A stretch of 64,000 nt of DNA from Trichobilharzia szidati. Taxonomy: Eukaryota; Platyhelminthes; Trematoda; Strigeidida; Schistosomatidae. Location of the stretch: contig OX235277.1 of assembly GCA_944472155.2 (NCBI GenBank), forward strand, positions 27,290,804 through 27,354,803. Direction: 5' to 3'. Positions 34,140 to 46,110 of the stretch are shown here, in pieces. The first letter of the stretch is position 1. Each line of letters begins with the position of its first letter. The notes under the pieces were generated by a model, which searched no databases, was not told the DNA's origin, and was given only the letters and a program-made list of their open reading frames with translations. The position numbers and the translations under genes were made by a program.

Positions 34140-34960
34140 TTCATATCATCAATAAAATAATAGTAGACATATGCAGATGACAGACTAGTAATAATAAAAA
34201 AAGAATGATATAGTGAAATTCTTCAACACACGCAGACAGTCATGTAAACTCAATAAAATTCACCGTAAATAAGAAAATAGAGAATAGATTCAGAGAAACA
34301 CCTATGCTTAACTGTAAAGTACAAAGACTAACAGCAGCATAAAAATGAGGATATATATATAAGAAACTACACATTCTGGAAGATTCCTTGATTGTCACTC
34401 GGCTAATCCACTTAGAGTAAAACGAGGATTAGTACAAGGTTTTGCTGACAGAATATGTGGACTTACAACAACACCAAATGACCAGTGTAACAAAATAAAT
34501 GTCCTATTCAGAATGTTACTTGATAATTACTACCCAGAAGAATTTCTCAGAGAACGGAAAGATAGAGGATTGAAGAAGAACGGCCGAAATACCACACAAA
34601 AATTGTGCATCAGAGGCACTTCGAAGAAACTTGAGAAGTATTACATTATTATCCCCTTTTAAATTAAAGAATCTAATTAGAAATAGAACAAATCAATCCA
34701 ATAAAAGTGATTGATGAGAAATAGTAATGTAATTTACAAAAATTCCTTGTGGTGAATATCCAACTAAATATGTGGGTCAAAGCATCTATATCACTCACAA
34801 CAGAAGTGAATGAACAAAAACGTTTAACTAAGGGAAATGACAGGTCAAGTGTCGAAAGGTGACATGGAGAAAACAAAAATAAAAGTCGGTAGTTATCAGT
34901 GGAGCCCAATGGAAATGATACTAGAGAATGTATTGAAATGGGTATGTCCTGCTAAAGCTT
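34140..34960 (+). mobile_element. Penelope-like element, RT (YADD) and GIY-YIG remnants
   Basis: The plus strand reads TYADDRLVIIKKE near 34167, then the frame HSGRFLDCHSANPLRVKRGL, VQGFADRICGLTTTPNDQCN, LLDNYYPEEFLRER. Near 34735 comes KIPCGEYPTKYVGQS, a GIY-YIG start. It differs from the other PLEs here and is interrupted by stops. It lies antisense to UNC-13. Confidence 0.78.
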
Positions 34961-35385
34961 TACATTTCACTCATAACTCAAGCAGCAAATAATATGATAA
35001 CAGGTACAGAGATTTTTCGACATACTTAGGCTTTTTGGTGTGTATTTAGAGAATCGAAGATGTGCCCAACTTTCTGTTCTCCGAATGTAACTGCTACCGT
35101 AGATACATGTAAATTTGTTTACCTAGTTAGAGTTAACACGTGAAGGGTATCTGTCAATCTATGGTTGCAGCAAAGAGCATGCTGTTGTCCAATAAACAGG
35201 AACCAACTTTCCCATCTCTTGTCTTGCTTACCCAAGTCCTATTTCAAAGTTTTGGAATAATTTCTGTCTAAAATTGTACCTTCGATGTATAAGTTTTATC
35301 AGTTCTGAAGTCCCCTGTTAACTGATATCATGTTACTCTTGGAGATGTGTTTAAAAATTGTTCTGTGCATATAATTGTAAATATA
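34961..35385. other. Intronic, unassigned
   Basis: Probable PLE 3' flank; no feature recognised. Confidence 0.4.
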
Positions 35386-35628
35386 TGCGTCAGTGGCACA
35401 GAGGTAGAGTGCTCGTCAACCACTCAAGTGATCCGGGGATCGATCCCCAGCCACCAACACACTCCTTTACCTCGCTAGGCCAGTAAAAATGAAGTTTCAT
35501 AAATAGGGAAGGCTGGGCATGAGGCTAGCAACCCCATCCTGTAAAAGCAATCACCAGTGCTACAGAAACTTCAAGCCTCTAGCTTGAAGCCCTATGTTCC
35601 ACTGAGGAACGTACAGGGATAAAAAAAT
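35386..35628 (+). mobile_element. SINE-A
   Basis: Head TGCGTCAGTGGCACAGAGG with B box GGATCGATCCCC, body GGCTGGGCATGAGGCTAGCA, tail GAAGCCCTATGTTCCACT and terminal AT-rich stretch. It sits only about 170 bases from the UNC-13 exon at 35800-35954. Confidence 0.85.
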
Positions 35629-35799
35629 TATAAATAAATTCTTTCTAGGTTGTATCAAACTGGCGAAACATTGACGAAATAGAATAGGAATATCATCGTA
35701 TCCTGCTCAAACTGTTTTGTTTTTGAGTTTCCAACAATAAATTTGAATATTTATTTATTTAAAATTTTAATAAAAATAAAATTTAACCAACCAACCAAC

Positions 35800-35954
35800 C
35801 TTTCACGTGCCATATTCTCATAAACTTTTTCCAGTTGTACTCGAAGTTGTTGAGTATTATTCACTAGGATACATGCAACACGTTGATCTGATTTATACAT
35901 TGGAAAATCGGCTAATACACGATCTGCATAAGCTAACAGGACTTTTTCCACAGT
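35800..35954 (-). CDS. unc13: UNC-13 exon (MUN domain)
   Basis: A 155-base exon with acceptor CTTTTACAG and donor GTTGGT. It encodes TVEKVLLAYADRVLADFP, then ACILVNNTQQLRVQLEKVYE, matching Munc13 NVLLQYADIISKDF and CILMNNTQQLRVQLEKMFE. It starts in phase 0 and ends with AG, which is completed to Ser by the next exon. The donor is followed by a short GGTT/CCAACC repeat in the intron. The conservation of NNTQQLRVQLEK makes the family assignment secure even though the exon is short. Confidence 0.95.
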
Positions 35955-36330
35955 CTGTAAAAGAGTTAGTTAGTTTGTTTTTTTTCAAAAGAAGGAATAA
36001 ACAAAAAGTGAATTCAACACTATCAGTTTTCAATATAGCCAAAAATATTCATTCAGACATCTATAAAACACAAAATAATCGAGCAAAGAATATTCTTTTC
36101 GATAAATTCCTCTTCCAGGCTCTACAATTATATATGCATGTTTATATACATAGAATAATTTAAATTAGTAGTTAATAACAATATTAGTGTTTTTTAAATA
36201 ATATCGATTTGTAAAGTATGATCAATGCTATTACAGTTCATTAAAGATGCTTAAATTATAATAATAATAAAAATATAATAACAAATAGAATATCAACTAA
36301 AATTAGGAAATTTCTACAAAAAGTTGGGGA

Positions 36331-37745
36331 TCATTCGAACCTAGATGGCCAAGGTAAGGACAATGTCTGAACTAGCTTCTTCTGGACGCACAAATTAGGC
36401 TTCTTAATATGGATCCCGAAAGCCTCAGCAATATTTAGTAGTCGAACTCTTAAAGCGAAATTGAGATTCGTAGGTATGCGGTAAATGACCCTGAAAGCAT
36501 GGTTTACGTCAATCTTGTGTTCTGTCTCCACAAGATGTGATAGAATAGCACTGCGAATAGATTTTGTTTGTCCTTTGCTTAACCAGCGATGCAGGGTGAT
36601 GTTCGGAAATTCGACGCGAAACACGCCTAATTGTACGGCCTATGTAACTGGCTCCACAGGAGCAGTTAAATTGGTAGATAAACATGGAAGAGGTGAAATT
36701 AGGCAGTTTGTCTTTTATTCTCGAACGCAGAAGAGGAGTGGTTTAAAAGATACAACGTAATTCAGCAGCAGGGAATGCTCTTTTTACCGCATTTCTAAGG
36801 CGCTGTGTTAGTATCTCACTGGTGTTGTCTCCTAGGAACTGCATCTGTAAGAACAAGGCATCTTTTGGAACTGTTGGTAACTTGGGCTGTTTTGGTTTCC
36901 GATTCATATTCTCATCAATAAACTTTTCGGGATGACCATTCTCACTTAGCAACCGTTTAATATTGTTAAGTTCCTCGTCAAGACATTCATCCGAGCAAAT
37001 ATCTCTTGTTCTGTGGACCAAGCATTTTATTAGATTGCGTTTGTATTTCAAGGGCACAAAGCTGAGATAATGTGTGTGCTGGCCCGTTGATGTAGGTTTT
37101 CTATAAACTCTTCTTCTTATTGTGCCATCCTCTTTTCTGGTCGTAAGGACGTCTAAAAATGAAAGACTAGAGTCTCTTTCTTTCTCAGTAGTAAAATTTA
37201 TTGCAGGATGTACCTCATTAAATTTATCCAGGATGTTCTTTGCTTCCTTTTCGTTCTTCATAATCAAAAATGTATCATCCATGTACCGACAATAAAATTC
37301 GAGTTCATTAATAACATCCTTCAAAGGCCCATTTTCTAGTTTCGCAAGGAAAATGTAGGCTAGAATGGGTCCTAGTGGCGACCCCATTGCCACACCGTCG
37401 ATTTGTCTATACAGTTCCTTATTAAATAAAAAGTGGACATTCATTGTACATTTCAAGAGAAGCTCTTTCATAAAAGATATAGGAATGCAAACATCGATGT
37501 TTTGTCTTTTGAGTTCTTCGCATATAAAGTCCACTGTTTGCATGACAGGTACATTAGTGAATAAAGAGGATACGTCAAATGATATCATGAATTTATTATC
37601 ACCATTTAAATCTCTTATCCTTTCAACGAATCCAAAAGTATCCTTTACACTATGTCTCACCAACTCAGTATGAAGGGGCTGTAAGAGTTCGACTAACCAT
37701 TCGGCTACCGGATGGTATGGTGAATTTAGCATATCTAATGTTCAT
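36331..37745 (-). mobile_element. Best preserved Penelope-like element: RT plus GIY-YIG
   Basis: An uninterrupted 329-codon frame (37732-36743) carries the RT motifs FMISFDVSSLFTNVP, GVAMGSPLGPILAYIFLAKL, catalytic CRYMDDTFL (YMDD at 37285-37274), FLDVLTTRKEDGTI, and the PLE block RKPTSTGQHTHYLSFVPLK. A single in-frame TAA (36743-36745) separates it from RSRIKDKLPNF and the GIY-YIG start YQFNCSCGASYIGRT (near 36680-36632). A one-base frameshift near 36600 then leads to SILSHL-type and VIYRIPTNLNFALRVRLL, ending about 36331. The 5' end is truncated just above the MLNSPYHPVAEWL block. Confidence 0.95.
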
Positions 37746-37861
37746 CAATTAGGCTGAAATATGGCTACGTAGTTAAACAGTGTGAAAATAATGAAGTAGC
37801 TTGTTTAAGATTAGAAAGAAAGTCTTAATATTCTATAGTTGGTTTGTAAGGATTAGATTTG

Positions 37862-38233
37862 TGTTTACGAGTTTGATCACGGATTGATATCAGTAAGAGA
37901 ACAGTTGAAAACTAGCAGAGAGTACTGAACAATCAGCTGTTTCACCCTAGTTTGGGAATCATCGGCAGTAAGCACCCACTGCCAGGGTTCAAATCTAGGA
38001 CCTTCCGGTTACAAGGCAAGCTCGTATACCATTCAGCCACTAGGACCCGATTCAATGGCTCATGAATTCTGACTTCTACCAATTCGGGATTTAGCGCGAC
38101 CCCAAACCAATGTCGTAAATGACATCTGGATGCACCTCACTGATTCCCAAACTGGGATGAAACAACTGCCCAGTACTCCCTGCTAGTTTTCAATGGTTCT
38201 CTAACTGGTGTCAATCCGTAATCAAGTCTAAAA
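37862..38233 (-). mobile_element. SINE-B with about 105-base inverted termini
   Basis: The left terminus (37865-37965) and right terminus (38135-38233) are reverse complements, including the GATGAAACA and AGTACTCCC blocks. Between them are a B box (GGGTTCAAATC in plus orientation) and the A-box region. Each terminus holds half of the hammerhead-like core (GATTCCCAAACTGGGATGAA). Confidence 0.75.
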
Positions 38234-38341
38234 AAGTCTTAATACTCAGGCTGTGTTCAAGGTTAGGAAGTACTTTTTCCTCTAGGAAAGTTTACTACAA
38301 TCTATCAATAAAGTTATAATGTTTGCCTCTAAAATAATGAA

Positions 38342-38575
38342 ATCTTTCTCTAGATTTTGTTGTGAACCAACGTCAGAAGTTAGAGTTTATGCACTGTTGC
38401 CTTCCAACTGAATTGCACCTTATAACCTGAGGGTCCTGAATTCGATCTCCAGTTTCTGTGTCATGAGTGTGTACTTCTGAAGAGTCTCAGCCCTGTACGA
38501 AACAGTTGTCTAGTACTTCACAGGGGTTTTTAATGATTATCTAGAACTGCTGTCGGTGCGTGATAAAATCCAATT
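38342..38575 (+). mobile_element. SINE-B, plus orientation, decayed
   Basis: Order on the plus strand: A-box remnant, B box CCTGAATTCGATCTCC, then CTGAAGAGTCTCAGCCC...GAAACAG (hammerhead-like) and the terminus ending GCGTGATAAAATCC. Confidence 0.65.
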
Positions 38576-38976
38576 TGAAAATCTCTCTCCTTGACTCTTT
38601 GTGCAGTCAGACTACTGAATTTTAATTTTAGTTAATTTTTGTCTTCGCAGTGTTGAATAAGACTAACTAACACGATAAGGTGTTATTCTATGTGACAGAT
38701 TTCTGCTGATTGAAGTCTGTTTTGAATGGTGTTTTAAGCGTAATGTGCAATCTTTCAATGATGCAGTGGAAAATGGCTAGTTCATTCTCATGTACTCTAA
38801 TACTGTTCGATCACTTGACTATGACGTCACTTCAAAGATTAAAATTAACCAGAATTCAAGTTTGCACAGATGGATACATCTAGATAAGATAATAGGTATG
38901 TATGTCTCTTAAATTTTATCAATAACCATTGTCAATATAAATATACCTATCATTTTTTAGGACTATTTTTCATCTT

Positions 38977-39212
38977 GTGCGTCGGTGGCATAGTGGTTAG
39001 GACGCTCGCCGACCATGCACATGGTCCGGGGTTCGATCCCCGGCCGGCGCACTCCTTTACCTCACTAGGCCAGAAAAAATGGTGGTGAAGAGGAAAGGTT
39101 GGGCATGAGGCTAGCAACCCCATCCTGTAAAAATAAACACTGCTACAGAAACTTCAAGCCTGTAGCTTGAAGCCCTATGGTCCAGTGGAGAACCCGAAGG
39201 AATAAAAAAAAA
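38977..39212 (+). mobile_element. SINE-A with TSD
   Basis: Head GTGCGTCGGTGGCATAGTGG, B box GGTTCGATCCC, body GGTTGGGCATGAGGCTAGCA, tail ending GGAATAAAAAAAAA. TTCATCTT lies on both sides (before 38977 as TTTCATCTT, after 39213 as TTCATCTT). Confidence 0.88.
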
Positions 39213-39589
39213 TTATTCATCTTAAAGCAGATATAGAATGTTGTCTGATGATAATTGCCTATTTTGAAAAAGAGAAACTTCTATATTGCTTTTTGGAACA
39301 TGGAAATCGGAGTGATATCTAGTCTTTTTTGACCACTTTCAATTAATTATTCAGTAGGATTAAAATGTCTTTTAAAAAAAGGGAAGTTATAGTAGGGTAG
39401 CGAAATGAACATTAAGAGTATCTTAGATGTTAATGCCTTTGATATTCGTAGTAGGAGTAGAAAACTCATCATTTTATCTGGATGGTATCATAAATTCTAC
39501 GTTTATTTATCATAACACATTTTTTAGAGTTTATCACTTACATGGCTAAGAATAAAACCTTCTCAAAAAGTGAAAAACAAACTCAACAA
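39213..39589. other. Intronic, unassigned
   Basis: AT-rich; no feature. Confidence 0.4.
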
Positions 39590-39935
39590 CAAAAACAACT
39601 TCCAGTTTGGGACTCTTCGGCAGTACACACCCACCCACAGGGTCCCAGCCCAAGACCTCCCAGTTACAAGGTGAGCTAACTCATAGGCCATTCATTAGCC
39701 ACTGGGACCCAATCCAATGGCCAGCTCATGAATTCTAGCTCCTGCCAATTCATGCATAACATAGCGCGACGACATCGCAATGTCTTCTTCGATGAGTAAC
39801 TGTGCTCACCTTCAACCTGTCCAGTACTCCCTGCAGGTTTTCCAACGGTTCTCTAACTGGTGTCAGCTGATGATGAAGTCCCCCAACCAATCTAAAAAGA
39901 ATTCCCTACAAAACCAATATTTGTAAGCAACAACC
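39590..39935 (-). mobile_element. SINE-B
   Basis: Minus-strand hammerhead-like block (CCGAAGAGTCCCAAACTGG), B box GGGCTGGGACCC (decayed) and A-box region. The right end shows the complete outer terminus in inverse orientation (39805-39935), including AATCCCTACAAAACCAATAT-like sequence. Confidence 0.7.
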
Positions 39936-40129
39936 TCTAGCAAGCATTAACAGTTTTATGGTAGAGTTATTTCTGGGGAGATGCATTTTCTCTTATATGA
40001 AACAGTGTTTAAGTGAAAACTATTGTAAGATTAACTGAACTGCTATATTATGATTATGACTACCTCAAGCTAGTTAAATTCCTCTTCATTTAATTTTCCT
40101 GCCTACCATCTGAAGTAATTTGACTGAGT

Positions 40130-40325
40130 GAGGGTAATGATGCCATACACACTGGAGGTGGGATTCTATTCTCTGCCGATGAATTCCTAAACAATCCACC
40201 CTCTGGAAAAATGGGAGGCTGGGTGTGATGCAGGGCAATCCCACCCGATAAAAACAACACCGCTACTGGAGCTCTAGAATTCTGAAGCTCCATTTCTCAC
40301 TTAGAAGGCTACGAATGAAAAAGGC
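40130..40325 (+). mobile_element. SINE-A, strongly decayed
   Basis: Body GGGAGGCTGGGTGTGATGCA and a diverged tail (CTGAAGCTCCATTTCTCAC). The head is barely recognisable. Confidence 0.5.
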
Positions 40326-41060
40326 ACCTTTCTTCGTCTCTTATGTATACTTCACTTTCGAAGAGCCGTTTACTGAAGGCATCAGGGCAGTTGTATACCA
40401 ATAAGGATTAACGCCTAACTAATTAATCTGCTAGGGAGGTTATCCCACTATAATTGGCTGTCTCTATGCACAATGAGGATTGTTACTATACCGTGTGTAA
40501 CTTCATGTGGTTCCATTGAGGAAGAGATCAGATCCGAGCTAACTCCCTCTGGATACAACGAAAAACTATGCCAATACTGACTGCTTGAGGCTGGCCAAGA
40601 TACAGGCATATAAAATCGACAGTTGGGAGAGTGCCTGTCAGGGTGTTCCACGGATATATATCATTGTGAGCTGTTGGTCAAAAGCTCCCTCAGCCTCACT
40701 TGTTACTGTGCATGGAGTGCATAATCATATTTTGAACACACAAAATGGAGCTGCTAAATCCCATTATTTTTATATGACTGTTCTACCTTTGAACATGTGA
40801 GAATGAAAACAGAATTGACCAAGAGAATGAAACGAACAAAATCTAATGCCTTTCAGAGAGTTTCCATTTATTTTTTGTAGAGATCTAACAAGTGAATTTT
40901 GGGAATTTCAAAATTAGTTTAGCAAATTATTTAAAATTCTGTATCCAGTCTCTTCTACTTTTTACAATACTACATCACCGAGTTAAACACAAAACAAAAC
41001 AAAACAGGTGTCAGTGTTAAATAAAGAGGAAAAGATGGAGTAGACACAAGTATGTTGCTT
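40326..41060. other. Intronic, unassigned
   Basis: No exon or repeat recognised, apart from an AAAAC run near 40995. Confidence 0.4.
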
Positions 41061-42030
41061 TACTAACACGCCTTCTGGACTCCTTGAGCTGCAATCTACC
41101 TATGTTTGTCGTGCAATTCGCTCCCTCCAAATGTAAGATGATGTTACAGGACTACACCGACTCCTAGCTCAGATATAGGTAGTGAAGTGGTAGAACACGT
41201 TGACCACTTCACTTATTTAGGAAGGTGCATCAGCCCCTATGGGTTGATCACCGACGAAATCTCAGCACGGATAAAGAGGGCTAGTTTCGCATATGCCAGT
41301 TTATACCGCCTCTGACGTAGACGTGATATCCGGCTATCGACCAAAGGGCGTGTGTACTGCTCAGTAGTCCGCTCCGACCTCCCCTATGGCTGTGAGACCT
41401 GGCCATTGAGAGTGGAAGACATGAAAAAGCTGGCTAGTTATCTTCGATCATAGGTGTCTGCGTTCTATCTCCCATGTGAAGTGGTATAATAAGGTGAGCA
41501 ATATTGAGGTTAGGCGTCGAGTGCTAGGTAAGGAGGGGAAATCAATCGACGAGGCTGTGAAATTACATCGACTGAGATGGTTAGGACATGTGTTACGTAT
41601 GCCTAGTCATCATCTTCCTCGACAACGGGCAATGTTAGCTGACATAGGGTCAGGCTAGAAAAGAGCTAGCGGCTTCACCAGTCAATGAAATCCACAACAG
41701 TTAGTTTATGCCAGCCACGTAGGAAGGTGTAGACTTCCTGGTTGGGGTTCTCGGAATGTTAAGAACCGATGGCTGAAAACAATCGGTGATATGGCTCAAA
41801 ACTGTTCTAGGTGGTGGCTGGCGCAGATGTATTCAATCCTTTAACTTATAATTTCCGATGAAGCTATATTATTCTTCGTTATCACCATTCCTTTTGTCCC
41901 ATATCCCTATCCACTGTCTCTTCTTGGCATTTCTTCTACTTTCTTCTCTTGCTTAATGCAATACATGAAGTGTGGCAACTTGAACTGTTGCACATTGGTG
42001 CAAAGCTCCATGTTGAAAACAGTTAAACAG
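41061..42030 (+). mobile_element. RTE1 3' end
   Basis: Decayed coding: QFAPSKCKMMLQD near 41122, VEHVDHFTYLG, KGRVYCSVVRSDLPYGCETW, then the frame at 41476-41658 (KWYNKVSNIEVRRRVLGKEG, LHRLRWLGHVLRMPSHHLPR). This is the C-terminal region of RTE-type polymerases. It runs into a 3' UTR ending near AAAGCTCCATGTTGAAAACA at 42000-42020. RT catalytic motifs are absent. Confidence 0.87.
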
Positions 42031-42222
42031 ACTACTATACTTACATTATATATTCATTTATTCTCTCCACTTGTCAGAGATAAGCCTACACGTAGTCTTC
42101 TCGTTACTGAGCTTAGACAAATATCAGACTATACACTGATACAATAAACTGTTAATTAAGATAAACAAATAAATGCATTTGACGATGGAAAACAATCTGC
42201 TGAAAGCTTTGGATCTAGGTTT

Positions 42223-42405
42223 CCTACCTACCTACCTACCTACCTACCTACCTACCTACCTACCTACCTACCTACCTACCTACCTACCTACCTACCTACC
42301 TACCTACCTACCTACCTACCTACCTACCTACCTACCTACCTACCTACCTACCTACCTACCTACCTACCTACCTACCTACCTACCTACCTACCTACCTACC
42401 TACCT
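42223..42405. repeat. CTAC microsatellite, about 46 units
   Basis: 183 bases of an essentially perfect tetranucleotide repeat. Because 4 and 3 are co-prime it is open in frames as a YLPT repeat, which is a by-product and not a gene. Confidence 0.98.
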
Positions 42406-43639
42406 GTTGGCACTTGTCAGCCAGGTGTGTCATGGACACTGGGAGAAAACTGTACCCTCAGAGGTTCCATATCGGACCACCGAGCTATGGCTAGCGACCA
42501 ACTTCTAGTTTCCTGTCTACTCCTTAGTTCAGATTGGATACTACCAGTTGAATCTCTTAGCCTGGTGACCTCATTACAAACTACATTGGTAAAATTCAGT
42601 GAAAAACCAAAAAAGGCTGGAAAGTGCATAGCTCGGTTAACTCTGTATTGACCAGTCAGTGTAACTGGTATATTTTTTAAATTTCTATCAAGACCAAGAC
42701 GTTTAGTTCTCGTGAACAGCTTCCTTATATCCTTTTGAAACATTTTATTTCCCATACTTCACTTAGTTTTCTTCTTGTCATTTTCAATGCAATGCCAGTA
42801 TCTATTTATTGAACTACTAGATATTTTCCTCTGATGCTCTCTCCCACTCTCCCTCTCTATCTTTTCCTTATAAAATTATAGTTGGTTTGAAGAGGAAATT
42901 TATTTTATTTTGTAACATCAATACTCTTGTTTAATTCTTACTTTCATTCGTTTTTTTTTGTTGTTGTTGTCAGAGGAGTTAGTTCTAGTTATCTTATGTT
43001 ACTTCTCACGAAAAGAGTAACACACAACGGTGACGATAAAGCAAAAAACCCAACAACAACAACAACACCAGCATCGAAAAAGTTTTGACATATGAACAGT
43101 TTTGTTCTTATGTATCTTACAGCCTGTGCAAGCTACCACTCAATCCCCGTTCGCCCCCATCCCCCGAAATCTCCACTACCAGACCAAAGGATCTGATTAA
43201 AACGTTATATATAATCTAACGTGAATTATTATTTATCCGATTTTGTTTGATGATAACGAGAAGTAGTCAGTAACAAAAATACAAATATACACGCACAAGC
43301 ACGAAGAAACGTGTCCCTTTTATCCAGTTGTGAAAACAAAACAGAAAAAAAAGCAGAACTGTTGCAAAAATATGACCGTGTCTATTGTAGAAATTATACA
43401 ATGTGAGATATATACAATTTCAAAACACTGATTAGAACGTGATCTGATATTCCTTTCGATAACTTAATCAGGTTGTCGCTTAAGAAAGAGATGCAGCCAC
43501 TATGTGCTAGACTCGCCTGGCGTGAAACCTATTAGTCCATAAATATTTTACTACACCATGACTTTAACCTTCCGTCTTGTATGCATAAATTCCTCATATT
43601 CCTTGTTTATCATCCGGCATGTTAAAGTGAGGGACAAAA
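42406..43639. other. Intronic, mostly unassigned
   Basis: 42406-42660 is somewhat GC-richer and open in two frames, but no family is recognised. 43040-43070 is an AAC repeat. Confidence 0.35.
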
Positions 43640-43905
43640 AAGATCTGTTCGTAGCTCTATTGTAGCACACCTTGTAGATAGTGAACATACAGTTGATGTG
43701 AACACAACATTTAAACTTGTTTATCGCAATCCTACTAATCTTAATTTTGCTCTACGAATTCGTCTTCTGCATACAAGTGAAACCAGAGGAATCCATCTGC
43801 AGAAGCCAAACCTGTATGTTCAGAAGAAATTCATACAGTCACTTTCTCTACCTTGGTCATCGTTACATGAATGTATAAACCTAACTACTTCGCCCACTTC
43901 CTAAA
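43640..43905 (+). mobile_element. Penelope-like element, C-terminal fragment
   Basis: Plus-strand frame at 43698-43904: NTTFKLVYRNPTNLNFALRI, RLLHTSETRGIHLQKPNLYV, QKKFIQSLSLPW. Nearly collinear with the C-terminus of the PLE at 36331-36600 (VIYRIPTNLNFALRVRLL). Only this end survives. Confidence 0.88.
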
Positions 43906-43974
43906 CATTAAAGAAATTATAGTTGTTCAAACTATTTTATTATTTTTTCTGACTGCTTTGTCTTTATTTACAAG

Positions 43975-44515
43975 TTACCATTGTCCGAGATACGCCTTCA
44001 TCAACCGGAAACCAATTTGTGAATCTTCTACACTCAGCATAAGGAATAAAATTCGGATTTTCAACACAAATTTCAAGTCGGTCCTTCTATACGGGTCAGA
44101 AATTGACCAGCATGTCACGAAAAGCATTTCCAACAGGCAACCGCAGACTTTTATCAACATCTGCTCACTTCACTGGCTCCATACTGAAGATTAAATGACC
44201 ACACTGTCACAAAAAATCGGCGACAAGAAACTCTGGCTGGGAACAAACCAAAAGGCGAGAGCCGATTGTGCATACATTGGGGAGACCGTCGAATGATAAC
44301 GTGTGCCAGGTCATCGCTTGAGTGGGATGTAAATGGGAAGCGATGAGTGGATTGTCAGTGCTAAGGTGACATGGAGGAGACTGTGTGAGGAGGAGATGAC
44401 AGAGTATGGGCAATCGTGGAACCAGGCGAAGAGGTCAGCAGAGAATACAACAAAGTGTAGATGTGCTGTTGAAGCCCCGTATGTCGCTTAGAACCCAAGG
44501 GAACAATAATAATTG
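43975..44515 (+). mobile_element. RTE2 3' end, plus orientation
   Basis: Frames: SSTLSIRNKIRIFNTNFKSV, LLYGSEI, then decayed linker and tail, ending GAAGCCCCGTATGTCGCTTA and AACCCAAGGGAACAATAATA. 5'-truncated, multiple frame breaks. Confidence 0.82.
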
Positions 44516-45229
44516 TCCAAATCGTTTCATTTTTCTTTAATCATCTGTTATGTAATCAACTTGAACACTCAATTATTCCTTAATGATTCTTTATTTTCCC
44601 AAAATAATACATTATGCAATCCACTTGCTAAAACCATTTCTGCCCTCCAATTGTTTGTATTAACTTTAATCGTTAAGTATCACACTTCGTCGTCTTGACA
44701 TGTTGATCCTGACTAATTACTGTTAACGAACATATCAGTACCACGTGATTGGTAAACTGTGGTGTATTGCATTAAAAATGTCACAGATATGTGTTTTAGA
44801 GTAGAGCCAGAGGGAGATGAGGATGTAATTGAAAAGTAAATATTTCTTCGCTCAATCGCTTTTGCTCTCTAAATCTTCATAATATCCTGTTGGTATGTCT
44901 TAGCACACTGATGATGAGCTTCAATGCGGTTGGTGTATGGGCTCCTAGAACAGATGCCTAAATATTACCACGATTATGAACATGAAGTTATTTTGCTTGA
45001 CGGTGATTAGCAGTAGAATCCAGGAGATGCGTTCCCTCATTTTATTCTTTTAATTTATCTTTAGTTATTCACTTACATGGCCAAATTAAACTTTAAACAT
45101 CGCTAACTTCTGATGGAGTGCGTTCGTACAAATGACACTGAATGGTTCATTCAGTTTTATTCACTTGAGTTAAAGCTTCTATTCTGCTGGATTCGAGTCA
45201 AATGCTTGCTGTAACCCAGTGAGGACCAA
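44516..45229. other. Intronic; contains a hammerhead 3' remnant
   Basis: 44995-45040 on the minus strand reads GAACGCATCTCCTGGATTCT ACTGCTAATCACC, resembling the 3' portion of the schistosome hammerhead (helix III, cleavage site, helix I). The catalytic CTGATGA half is missing. Confidence 0.45.
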
Positions 45230-46110
45230 GTCTTTTAGTATTGCTTAGATTTGTTCATGTGAAGATGTGATGACTATAAAAAGCTTCAGCTGGTCAGTCG
45301 ATGGACACGTGCATCACTGTGCAATTTGTTTGAAACGAGTTACTGAGAGGGGAGGTAAAGTAATGATTCTAATGTTTCGTAGGAACATTTTTCGCCACGT
45401 TCCATCTGTCCTTAACCCAAATTTCGTATATTTGTAATTTCTGGGTTTTAAAACAGCCTATGGGAGGTGCAGCTTCTGAAACTTAATATAGTCTCGTATC
45501 AACAGTCCAGTGGTAACAGCACTGCAGGGATGTCGTATCCTGGAAAATGGAGAGGCCTACACTTCCTTTTTGGGAGAACAAGGTGTCATGGTACATGTAA
45601 TTGAAACTGTCTTATTAAAGAAAAAATACAACCGTGGTTGAGAAAGAGCCAATAATGTCTGGGTGATTGGTTTATATGATAGCTCTCTACGAAAAGGATC
45701 AGTCGGGAGAATAGTGAAGTACCTATCATTACTCAACTGGTGAAACAAGGATCTATAAAACACGCAGATCAGTGGGAAGGTTATAACTCCTTGTCATTCC
45801 TTGGATATATTCACCACAGACCATTAAACCATTCTAATGATTTTGTGAACCTCATTACAGGCACCCACACCAATTCTATCGAAGGTTTTTGGGAAGGTTG
45901 AAAAGCCGGATTAGAGCCCTTAATGGATCGTAAAGGGATGTTATTTAATTTATGGTCATCTAAATGAATACGTGTCAGATATGGTGTAACTTTTCCACTG
46001 ATACTCCTACGTTAAACTGGGAGATGCTTTTATCATTAATACATGTATTTCATATCCAAAAAATGTCTACTTCATATGGTTGGTGTATTCAAGGTCATCC
46101 ACTGATTGGT
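45230..46110 (+). mobile_element. Merlin-type DNA transposon, decayed transposase
   Basis: Plus-strand pieces of an IS1016/ISXO2-like DDE transposase: FFATFHLSLTQISYICNFWV and LKQPMGGAASET (45389-45480), VHVIETVLLKKKYNRG and NNVWVIGLYDSSLRKG (45590-45700), WEGYNSLSFLGYIHHRPLNH and FVN..TGTHTNSIEGFWEG (45772-45900), and MLFNLWS (45940). The first catalytic Asp position (expected IDET) reads VIET here. Stops and frameshifts make it inactive. Merlin was first described in animals including schistosomes. Terminal inverted repeats were not located. Confidence 0.85.

Noticed and set aside
37365..37673. Plus-strand 102-codon frame
   Set aside because: Antisense shadow of the PLE reverse transcriptase on the minus strand.
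37862..38233. SINE-B as a classic DNA transposon because of inverted termini
   Set aside because: The tRNA-like promoter and the 13-base TSD of a sister copy point to retroposition; no transposase is associated.
42173..42508. 111-codon open frame with a YLPT repeat
   Set aside because: It is translation of the CTAC microsatellite; a tetranucleotide repeat stays open in all frames that lack a stop in the 12-base cycle.
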